A stretch of 64,000 nucleotides of DNA. Origin: Thermogutta sp039793925 (GTDB lineage: Bacteria; Planctomycetota; Planctomycetia; Pirellulales; Thermoguttaceae). Of this stretch, positions 27,767 to 34,833 are shown piece by piece. The first letter of the stretch is position 1. Every line of letters starts with the position of its first letter. The translations under genes were made by a program, and so were the position numbers. The DNA lies in the NCBI RefSeq assembly GCF_039793925.1, contig NZ_JBAMME010000011.1:1-64000 (forward strand), written 5' to 3'. A model generated the notes under the pieces. That model saw nothing but the letters and a program-made list of their open reading frames with translations, was not told the origin of the DNA and did no database searches.

Positions 27767-29059
27767 GTGCAACCCACCACTTCCGTTTCGTTTCTTATTC
27801 GATCACTCCTGGGGTTAACAGTGTTAGGCAGTCTGCTGCCCGGAGTAGTGCTTCCGAGCGCAGCGCAAGAAAAGTTCCCGCCGCCTGTGGTGTCGCAGGG
27901 GTTCGGAGTTAATATCCACTTCACGGATCCACGACCGGGTGAGATGGAAATGCTTGCTGCTTCCGGAGTCAGATGGATCCGGATGGATTTTGCCTGGGGA
28001 GCAACCGAGCGAAAACGCGGAGAGTACGATTTCTCAGCATATGATCGGCTCATGAGTTCACTGGAAAAGCACGGCATTCGCGCCCTCTTTATCCTCGATT
28101 ATGGCAATCCACTCTACGATGACGGTTTGGCCCCCCACACCGAAGAAGGGCGTCAAGCCTTCGCACGCTGGGCAGCAGCGGCTGCCAATCATTTCCGCGG
28201 CAAGGGAATTCTCTGGGAGATGTATAACGAACCGAATATCGGCTTCTGGAAACCCAAGCCCAACGTTCAGGATTACATTAAATTGGCCCTGGAGGTCGGT
28301 AAAGCGCTGCGCCAAGAAACGCCGGAAGAGCTGTACATAGGTCCCGCCACATCGCAGATCGACTTGAAGTTTTTGGAAGCCTGTTTCCGGGGTGGTTTGC
28401 TGGAATATTGGGACGCCGTCTCCGTACACCCGTACCGTCAGACTCCTCCCGAAACCGTTCTCCCCGAGTATGAAAAACTTCGACAACTCATCGATAAATA
28501 CGCGCCGGCTGGCAAGAAGATCCCCATCATTTCGGGAGAATGGGGATATTCGGCAGTATGGAAAAACTATGATCAGACGCGCCAGGGGAAGTATCTCCCC
28601 CGGCAGTGGCTTATAAATCTTAGCGCGGGAATACCCGTGTCAATCTGGTACGACTGGCACGACGACGGTCCGGATCCCAAAGAACCTGAACACCATTTCG
28701 GAATCGTCGCCCATCCATATTACGAGGGGCGTGATCCCGTGTACGACCCAAAACCTGCCTATCGGGCAGCTCAGACACTGTGTCGGGTGCTCCACGGCTT
28801 TCGGTTTGTTAAAACTTTACAGGTCGAGGAAAGCGATGGGACTCACTGCTGGGCGCTCCTTTTTGAAAAGGATAACAAGCCAGCCGTCGCGGCCTGGTGT
28901 CAGGACGACGGCAAAACCATTACCATCCGATTGCCGATACCTCAGGGACGGTACCGCGTGACAGATTCGTTGGGGACAGATAAAGGCGTGCTCGAGGTCA
29001 CATCGCAGCCGGTCCCCATGGAGGTAACGGATAGTCCGACCTATCTGGTTGCCGAATGA
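27767..29059 (+). CDS. Exported GH39/GH5-like glycoside hydrolase
   Basis: I start at the GTG at 27767 because GGAGGAGG precedes it and it opens a signal peptide (FLIRSLLGLTVLGSLLPGVVLPSAAQ); the upstream open frame has no ribosome site. The 430 residues form a TIM barrel: GVRWIRMDFAWGATER, GIRALFILDYGNPLY, ILWEMYNEPNIGFW with the acid/base Glu after Asn, DAVSVHPYR, and PIISGEWGYS with the likely nucleophile Glu. These are clan GH-A features, closest in style to GH39. A short beta domain (TITIRLPIPQGRYRVTDSLG) closes the protein. Confidence 0.8.
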   Translation: MQPTTSVSFLIRSLLGLTVLGSLLPGVVLPSAAQEKFPPPVVSQGFGVNIHFTDPRPGEMEMLAASGVRWIRMDFAWGATERKRGEYDFSAYDRLMSSLEKHGIRALFILDYGNPLYDDGLAPHTEEGRQAFARWAAAAANHFRGKGILWEMYNEPNIGFWKPKPNVQDYIKLALEVGKALRQETPEELYIGPATSQIDLKFLEACFRGGLLEYWDAVSVHPYRQTPPETVLPEYEKLRQLIDKYAPAGKKIPIISGEWGYSAVWKNYDQTRQGKYLPRQWLINLSAGIPVSIWYDWHDDGPDPKEPEHHFGIVAHPYYEGRDPVYDPKPAYRAAQTLCRVLHGFRFVKTLQVEESDGTHCWALLFEKDNKPAVAAWCQDDGKTITIRLPIPQGRYRVTDSLGTDKGVLEVTSQPVPMEVTDSPTYLVAE

Positions 29060-29350
29060 ATGCTGCCAAGCAAGCTCTCACGGCGAAAAAAGTCTTTCCG
29101 CGATCCGGGGACTTGGAATGTTTCCGAGTTGGCCCCGTCTGCTTGCGTAAGCTAAATTTGAGAGGAGCGTCTACCCACCCGTGGGGTGAACATTTGTAGT
29201 ACCGTCGAGCGTATCAAGTCAAGCGTCGGCAAGAGCAAGTTGCGTCTTGCCCTTGCCGATTGTTTCCATAGAGGATCGCATTTTCCGCGTTCGCAATGGT
29301 CAGCAGGTCTTGATCGTTCAATCACGTGTGAGTACTCGTCGAGGATCCCC
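29060..29350. other. Intergenic region with strong hairpin
   Basis: Roughly 290 bases between the GH39-like gene and the beta-CASP gene. The beta-CASP frame stays open back to 29186, but the conserved domain begins immediately at the GTG at 29351. The main feature is the hairpin at 29226-29259. Confidence 0.5.
29226..29259 (+). terminator. Probable intrinsic terminator or attenuator
   Basis: TCGGCAAG (29226-29233) pairs exactly with CTTGCCGA (29252-29259), and after one mismatch GCAA pairs with TTGC around an 8-base loop. TTGTTT follows directly. It lies 166 bases after the hydrolase stop and 91 bases before the beta-CASP start. Confidence 0.5.
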
Positions 29351-30748
29351 GTGAAACTTCAATTTCTTGGCGCAAACAGGCAGGTGACAGGGTCGCAATA
29401 TTACCTGCGGGCAGGACAAACGCGGCTTCTTATCGACTGCGGAATGTTCCAGGAACGACAGTATCTCGATCGCAACTGGGACTCCCTGCCTGTTCCGCCC
29501 AGAGAAATTGATGCGCTCCTTCTCACGCACGCCCATTTGGATCATTGCGGTCTGATCCCCAAACTGGTTCGCGAAGGATTCCGTGGAAAGATCTACACCA
29601 CGGCGGCATCGGCCGATCTTGCCGAGATCATCCTCCGCGATTCAGCTCATATCCAGGTGGAAGATGCCGCCTATAAAAGGAAGCGACACCGCAAGGAAGG
29701 TCGCACTGGCAAACATCCGGAAATTCCCCTCTACGACGAAAACGACGTGGAACGGGCATTGCCGTATTTCCAGCCGATTCCTTACCACGAACCTATTCAG
29801 TTAAACGGAGTCACCATCCGTTTTCTGGATGCTGGTCACGTGCTTGGCTCTGCATTTCTCGTGCTTGATGCAGTGGAGAACGGTCAGCGGCGACGGATCG
29901 TATTTTCCGGCGATCTCGGGATGCGGGACCGCCCTATCCTCAGGGATCCCGAAACTATTGACCAAGCTGACTATCTCATCATAGAGTCCACCTATGGCGA
30001 TCGCGAACACGATCACGGCCCGAGCGTCATGGAACAACTGACGCGAGTGGTCAAAGAAACATCAGCCCGCGGAGGTCACGTGGTCATCCCGGTTTTCGCA
30101 CTCGAACGAGCCCAGGAGCTTCTCTTCTACTTCAGTCGCCTGTATCGCGAAGGCAAACTTCCGCCCCTGCCGATTTTTCTGGACAGCCCGATGGCAGTAC
30201 GAATCACCGAGGTATTTCGGCGCCATCGAGAATGCCTCGATGAGGAGACGCAGGCGCTCATTGATGCGGATGAATCACCGTTCAACTTCCCCAACTTGCA
30301 CCTCGTTTCCACGGTGGAGGAATCGAAACAGATCAACACCATGACCGTTCCCTCTGTCATTATGGCCACATCGGGCATGTGCACCGCAGGGCGAATCAAG
30401 TTTCATCTGCGCCACAACATTGTTCGGCCGGAATCGACAATCTTATTCGTGGGCTATCAGGCGAGGGGAACACTGGGACGGCAAATACTTGATGGTAACC
30501 CTCAGGTCCGAATCCACGGCAAAGAGTGGCCAACCCGTGCCCGTATCGAACAAATCCATGGTCTTTCCGGACATGCCGATCGGCCAGCCCTTCTGAGCTG
30601 GCTCTCGGAAATCAAGCAACCTCCAAAATCGGTATTCGTCACCCACGGTGAAGAAAACGCGTCGCTGGCTTTCGCCGAAACGATCCGCAACCGGTTTGGA
30701 TGGCGGGCAAGCGTGCCGGAATATATGGACGAGGTGGAGCTGGAATAG
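29351..30748 (+). CDS. Beta-CASP metallo-beta-lactamase fold RNA hydrolase
   Basis: The 465-residue protein has the MBL metal site LLLTHAHLDHCG, the DAGHVLGSAFLVLD strand, the GDLGMRDRPIL motif, and beta-CASP motifs VIPVFALERAQELLFYF, SGMCTAGRIKFHL and GLSGHADRPALLSWL. Members of this family are RNA exo/endonucleases related to CPSF-73. The GTG at 29351 begins MKLQFLGANRQVTG, the normal first strand, with GAGG 6 bases upstream. No KH domain is present. Confidence 0.9.
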   Translation: MKLQFLGANRQVTGSQYYLRAGQTRLLIDCGMFQERQYLDRNWDSLPVPPREIDALLLTHAHLDHCGLIPKLVREGFRGKIYTTAASADLAEIILRDSAHIQVEDAAYKRKRHRKEGRTGKHPEIPLYDENDVERALPYFQPIPYHEPIQLNGVTIRFLDAGHVLGSAFLVLDAVENGQRRRIVFSGDLGMRDRPILRDPETIDQADYLIIESTYGDREHDHGPSVMEQLTRVVKETSARGGHVVIPVFALERAQELLFYFSRLYREGKLPPLPIFLDSPMAVRITEVFRRHRECLDEETQALIDADESPFNFPNLHLVSTVEESKQINTMTVPSVIMATSGMCTAGRIKFHLRHNIVRPESTILFVGYQARGTLGRQILDGNPQVRIHGKEWPTRARIEQIHGLSGHADRPALLSWLSEIKQPPKSVFVTHGEENASLAFAETIRNRFGWRASVPEYMDEVELE

Positions 30749-30749
30749 A

Positions 30750-30774
30750 ACAAGCTAGCAACGGGCAAGCTTGT
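30750..30774. terminator. Hairpin between convergent genes
   Basis: ACAAGCT (30750-30756) pairs with AGCTTGT (30768-30774), with a further GC/GC pair inside. It sits between the convergent beta-CASP and uppS stops but has no T-tract, so termination is only possible. Confidence 0.3.
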
Positions 30775-30827
30775 CCCAGCCGTGGCAAATCGAATCATCA
30801 ACACATGAGATACGTTGCCTCCTGCGA

Positions 30828-31589
30828 TTAACTTGGAGTAACCGCCAGCCCACCAAACCGGCGCACCCGTCGAGCATAATCGCGGATCGCCTGTCGCAGG
30901 AGGTTTTCATCGAAATCCGGCCAGCAGACGTCGGTCACCCAAAGTTCGGCGTAACTGATTTGCCAAAGTAAAAAGTTACTGACCCGCAATTCACCGGCTG
31001 TTCGAATCAACAAATCAGGATCAGGCATTCCTGCCGTGTAGAGATGGGCAGAGAAGGTTGCTTCGTCGATGTCTTTTGGACTGAGCTGGCCTTCCGCTAC
31101 CTTGGTGGCGATTGCGCGGACTGCATCAAGAATCTCTGCACGGCCCCCGTAGTTTACCGCCAAACACAGACACAGCCCGGTCTGATCAGCCGTCATTTCG
31201 ACGGTTTTGTCGATCTCCCGCTGAACCTGAGAAGGAATACCTTCCCGTTTTCCGATGACCACCACGCGAACGTTGTTCTCCAGGAATGTTTGACGTTCCT
31301 CAACGATGTATTGCTCCAACAGTCGCAGGAGAAATTCGAGCTCGCCCTTGGGCCTTTTCCAGTTCTCACTGGATAAGCAATAAAGCGTGAGATATTCAAT
31401 GCCGAGCCGCACGCATTCTTCCACAGTGCGTCTCACGGCAGCCACGCCATGCCGGTGCCCTTCGATCCGCGGGAGACCACGGCGCTGAGCCCAGCGTCCA
31501 TTTCCGTCCATAATGGCCGCTATATGGCGTGGTCGCTTCTCAGGCGGGACCTCAAAATGAGAATCGCTTTTAACTGGCGATGATTTCAT
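30828..31589 (-). CDS. uppS: Undecaprenyl diphosphate synthase (isoprenyl transferase)
   Basis: A cis-prenyltransferase that makes the C55 lipid carrier for cell-wall and glycan synthesis from farnesyl diphosphate and isopentenyl diphosphate. The 253 residues show IAAIMDGNGRWAQRRGLPRIEGHRHG with the catalytic Asp, YLTLYCLSSENWKRP, LCLAVNYGGRAEI, and the C-terminal PDPDLLIRTAGELRVSNFLLWQ and LWVTDVCWPDFDE. The ATG at 31589 has GAGG 10 bases upstream. It is 176 bases after purA on the same strand. Confidence 0.95.
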   Translation of the reverse strand: MKSSPVKSDSHFEVPPEKRPRHIAAIMDGNGRWAQRRGLPRIEGHRHGVAAVRRTVEECVRLGIEYLTLYCLSSENWKRPKGELEFLLRLLEQYIVEERQTFLENNVRVVVIGKREGIPSQVQREIDKTVEMTADQTGLCLCLAVNYGGRAEILDAVRAIATKVAEGQLSPKDIDEATFSAHLYTAGMPDPDLLIRTAGELRVSNFLLWQISYAELWVTDVCWPDFDENLLRQAIRDYARRVRRFGGLAVTPS

Positions 31590-31765
31590 GGAGCACCCAC
31601 CTCTCTCAAAAGGTCCAATTTTCCAATCTATCGACGTGGTCACTTTGCTGTCTGTTCAGCGTATCAATGGCCCAGTCCTCCTCACCCGATTTTTTTCAAA
31701 GTTCTGCTCAGTGCTGACCAATGCGTTGTCCCAGCGTCCTTCCGATCGGCCCACCCCAACTAATA

Positions 31766-33052
31766 TTACTGGCAAAAAATCGTTTCCTCGCGATCTGGCC
31801 CCACGGAAACGATTTCCACGGGCCTTCCCACAAGTTCCGCAATGCGGTCAACATATGCCCGGGCGGCTTTGGGAAGGTCCTGCAACCGCCGGATGGCGCG
31901 AAGTTCCTGTTCCCAGCCAGGGAGTGTTTCATAGATCGGGCGGACGCGGCGCAACTGCTCCGTGTGACTGGGAAACCGATCAATCCTTTCGCCATCCAGT
32001 TCGTAGGCTGTACAGATTTTGACTTCAGGAAGAGTGCTCAGCACGTCCAAAAGCATAATCGCCAAACTATCTACGCCGCTCAGTCTTGCGGTGTAGCGAA
32101 CCGCCACAGCATCGAACCAACCGCAGCGACGAGGCCGCCGCGTCACGGTACCGTATTCGTTACCTCGATCGCGGATCAATTGTCCGACTTCATTATTCTG
32201 CTCGGTAGGGAAGGGCCCACCGCCCACCCGGGTCGTGTACGCCTTGATGACCCCGACAACTTTACTCACGTATTTCGCTGGCAGGCCGGAACCGGCGGAA
32301 ATCCCCACTCCCGAGCTGTTACTGCTCGTCACGTAAGGGAAAGTCCCGTGGTCGATATCGAGAAGGGCTCCCTGTGCCCCTTCCAGAAGGATTTTTTTCC
32401 CATTTTCAGCGGCATCAAGTAGGAACGCGGTTGTATCCGTCACGTGAGGACGAAGTTTTTCAGCATATGCCAAGTATTCCCGGTAAACGGCTTCCCCATC
32501 CAGGGCGGGCGAGTCCGGTGCCAAACCGAGAGGAATGAGTGCTTTGGCCTTGGAAGCCGCGATGGCCAGGAGCCGTTCTTTCAAGCCGGGCTCGAAAAAA
32601 TCTCCCACGCGCACGGCGAGGGAGCGGCCGACTTTATCTCGATAGCACGGTCCAATCCCGCGCAAGGTTGTGCCGATCGCCTCACCTCCGGGACATTCGT
32701 TGAGGATACGATCCTCCTCGATGTGCCAGGGGAGAATGACGTGTGCTCGGTCGCTCAGCATCAGGTTTTCGCCAATCACGACTCCCTGAGCTCGCAAAGT
32801 GGCGATTTCTTCACAGAGCGTTTTGAAATTCACGACCACACCGGTAGCGATCACGCAGGTGACGCGGGGCCGAAAAATCCCGCTTGGCACGAGCGAAAGT
32901 TTAAACGTTTTTCCACCCGTTACGACCGTGTGGCCGGCGTTCGCTCCCCCCTGATAGCGGACAACGATGTCGTGCTCTTCAGTGAGGAGATCGACAATCT
33001 TCCCTTTGGCCTCATCCCCCCACTGAAGTCCAATGACGGCAGTAGCACTCAC
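31766..33052 (-). CDS. purA: Adenylosuccinate synthetase
   Basis: PurA joins IMP and aspartate with GTP in the first committed step to AMP. The 428-residue length is standard. Motifs: IGLQWGDEAKGKIVD with the catalytic Asp and phosphate loop, YQGGANAGHTVV with the catalytic His, GTTLRGIGPCYRDKVGR, EGAQGALLDIDHGTFPYVTSS, and TRVGGGPFPTE. It begins MSATAVIGLQWGDE. The divergent pstS promoter region lies upstream. Confidence 0.97.
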   Translation of the reverse strand: MSATAVIGLQWGDEAKGKIVDLLTEEHDIVVRYQGGANAGHTVVTGGKTFKLSLVPSGIFRPRVTCVIATGVVVNFKTLCEEIATLRAQGVVIGENLMLSDRAHVILPWHIEEDRILNECPGGEAIGTTLRGIGPCYRDKVGRSLAVRVGDFFEPGLKERLLAIAASKAKALIPLGLAPDSPALDGEAVYREYLAYAEKLRPHVTDTTAFLLDAAENGKKILLEGAQGALLDIDHGTFPYVTSSNSSGVGISAGSGLPAKYVSKVVGVIKAYTTRVGGGPFPTEQNNEVGQLIRDRGNEYGTVTRRPRRCGWFDAVAVRYTARLSGVDSLAIMLLDVLSTLPEVKICTAYELDGERIDRFPSHTEQLRRVRPIYETLPGWEQELRAIRRLQDLPKAARAYVDRIAELVGRPVEIVSVGPDREETIFCQ

Positions 33053-33314
33053 GGTTATGCTGTCCTTTTCACCTCAGAATACAACGTCCCGATGATGGGA
33101 CACACATTCACTTGGCGCAACCGGCACCCGGCGGCTTCTCTCCCAGCCGTTGTGCAAAACCCAAATCATGGAGTCTAACGCCGAGGCAAAGCCTTCGTCA
33201 AGCATGTGCGAAACAATCACCCAGGAGGCGAACCACCTGCACAATTGAAACTCTGTCCCCTGGTTGGGGCGCCACCGCAAACCTGTCATCTCAAGCGACT
33301 TCCACCATTTCATG

Positions 33315-33353
33315 TTAACAAATTCTTAACGATTCCTTAACAAATGCCTAACA
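33315..33353 (+). promoter_or_regulatory. Pho box: four direct-repeat hexamers
   Basis: TTAACA (33315-33320), TTAACG (33326-33331), TTAACA (33337-33342) and CTAACA (33348-33353) repeat with an exact 11-base period. This matches the architecture of PhoP binding sites known from Bacillus (TTAACA-like hexamers with 5-base spacers). It lies 160 bases before the pstS ATG, 9 bases upstream of a -10-like TAAAAT. Confidence 0.8.
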
Positions 33354-33362
33354 GAAGGCCTT

Positions 33363-33368
33363 TAAAAT
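33363..33368 (+). promoter_or_regulatory. Candidate -10 box of the pstS promoter
   Basis: TAAAAT lies 9 bases after the last Pho hexamer, the spacing expected when an activator replaces the -35 contact. Confidence 0.45.
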
Positions 33369-33513
33369 CAGAGCAAACGTGGCCACGAAAGGAGAACTAA
33401 GAGGTTCAAACGGGGGAGAGAAGGGCCGCGGCATTGGGCAGAATGTCCGGCCCGATGTGAAGCGTGGTACTGTGGTCTGCAGTCCGCTCCGTGAAAGCCA
33501 AAGGAGAACAGTT

Positions 33514-34524
33514 ATGAAGAAGAGACCATCACTCGCAGCTTGCTGGATTACTGGATTGGCGCTGGCCGTGTCGGGTATCTGGGTGTTGCCTGCGGCTTGT
33601 TTCGCCCAGGTACAGGTGGACCCTAAACTCCCGGATTACAAGCCTGTGCAGGGGGTTTCGGGTAACCTGAAAAGTGTCGGTTCTGACACCATGAACAACC
33701 TCATGACCCTTTGGGCCGAAGGCTTCCGACGTTACTATCCTAATGTACAAATTGAGATCGAAGGGAAAGGTTCGTCCACGGCACCGCCCGCCCTCATCGC
33801 GGGGACGGCACAATTCGGGCCGATGAGTCGACCTATGAAAAGTGCAGAAATCGACCAATTTGAGGCCAAATTCGGCTACAAACCAACTGCCTTACCCTCA
33901 GCCATCGACATGCTGGCAGTCTATGTGAACAAGGACAATCCCATCAAAGGATTGACGCTCCAACAGGTGGATGCGATCTTTTCGAAGACTCGGCGCGGCG
34001 GTTATCCCACGGATATCCGCACCTGGGGCCAGTTGGGCCTAACCGGAGAGTGGGCTTCCCATCCGATCAGTCTTTACGGCCGAAACTCGGCATCGGGAAC
34101 CTACGGCTTCTTTAAAGAACACGCGCTGTTTGGGGGCGACTTCAAGGATGAGGTCAAAGAACAGCCGGGCAGCTCATCCGTCGTTCAGGGCGTTGCGAGT
34201 GACCGATATGCCATCGGCTACAGCGGGATTGGCTACAAAACCGCCGACGTGAGAGCCGTCCCCCTGGCTGCCAAGCCCGGGGCACCCTTCGTCCCTGCCG
34301 AGCCTGATCACGCTTACACAGGGGATTATCCCCTCTCCCGGTTTCTTTATGTGTACGTGAACTATAAACCGGGAACACAACTGGATCCGCTTCGGGCGGA
34401 GTTCATCAAATATATCTTTAGCAAACAGGGGCAAAGCGACGTGATCCGCGATGGATATTACCCTGTGCCAGCAGTTTTTGCCCGCAAGGCCCTCCAGGCT
34501 GTGGGACTGCCTGTCGACTTTTGA
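33514..34524 (+). CDS. pstS: Phosphate-binding protein of the Pst ABC transporter
   Basis: PstS captures phosphate in the periplasm and delivers it to PstC/PstA. The ATG at 33514 follows AAAGGAGAA and begins a signal peptide (KKRPSLAACWITGLALAVSGIWVLPAACFAQ). The 336-residue protein shows SVGSDTMNNLMTLWAEGFRRYYP, IEGKGSSTAPPALIAGTAQFGPMSR, GRNSASGTYGFF and GIGYKTADVRAVPL, the ligand-binding stretches of the family. It carries its own Pho box and a strong terminator after it, so it can be made in excess over the membrane subunits. Confidence 0.94.
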   Translation: MKKRPSLAACWITGLALAVSGIWVLPAACFAQVQVDPKLPDYKPVQGVSGNLKSVGSDTMNNLMTLWAEGFRRYYPNVQIEIEGKGSSTAPPALIAGTAQFGPMSRPMKSAEIDQFEAKFGYKPTALPSAIDMLAVYVNKDNPIKGLTLQQVDAIFSKTRRGGYPTDIRTWGQLGLTGEWASHPISLYGRNSASGTYGFFKEHALFGGDFKDEVKEQPGSSSVVQGVASDRYAIGYSGIGYKTADVRAVPLAAKPGAPFVPAEPDHAYTGDYPLSRFLYVYVNYKPGTQLDPLRAEFIKYIFSKQGQSDVIRDGYYPVPAVFARKALQAVGLPVDF

Positions 34525-34833
34525 CAGTTACAGGCCGGTTCCAATATAAACCAGTCTCGATGACAATCAGCAGCGAACCGACCACTTGCGTCCAAGTTAG
34601 TTCGGACCCCTCCAAATGGATCAGGGCAGGGGCGCCAAAAGGTGTCCCCTGCCTTTTTATGGGGTCTTCTATCGATCGTAAGACGAATGTCGCATGCGTG
34701 GCAAAATCGGCATTGATACATAATGTAGATAATGACTGTGCTTTCCCAGGAGTTTAAATAGCGATATTACAAGACACGGACACAACAAACCCAATCATCG
34801 CAGGATGTATCATCTTGGCAAGCATGAGCGAGC
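34525..34833. other. pstS-pstC intergenic region
   Basis: About 310 bases. It holds a strong intrinsic terminator (34625-34658). I find no second Pho box and no clear promoter for pstC, so pstC-A-B expression may rest on read-through or on a promoter I cannot see. Confidence 0.6.
34625..34658 (+). terminator. Intrinsic terminator after pstS
   Basis: GGCAGGGG pairs with CCCCTGCC, continued by CGCC/GGTG with a one-base bulge around an AAAA loop, and the stem is followed directly by TTTTT (34654-34658). It lies about 100 bases after the pstS stop. Confidence 0.85.

Larger units (their letters stand above)
33053..33513. other. Divergent purA-pstS intergenic region
   Basis: About 460 bases. It carries the PhoP-box-like repeats at 33315-33353 and the candidate -10 box at 33363-33368 facing pstS. 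A 79-codon minus-strand frame (33074-33313) lacks a ribosome site and is not called. Confidence 0.6.

Noticed and set aside
33074..33313. 79-codon minus-strand frame upstream of purA
   Set aside because: No Shine-Dalgarno sequence, its start lies beside the Pho box, and the product is not protein-like.
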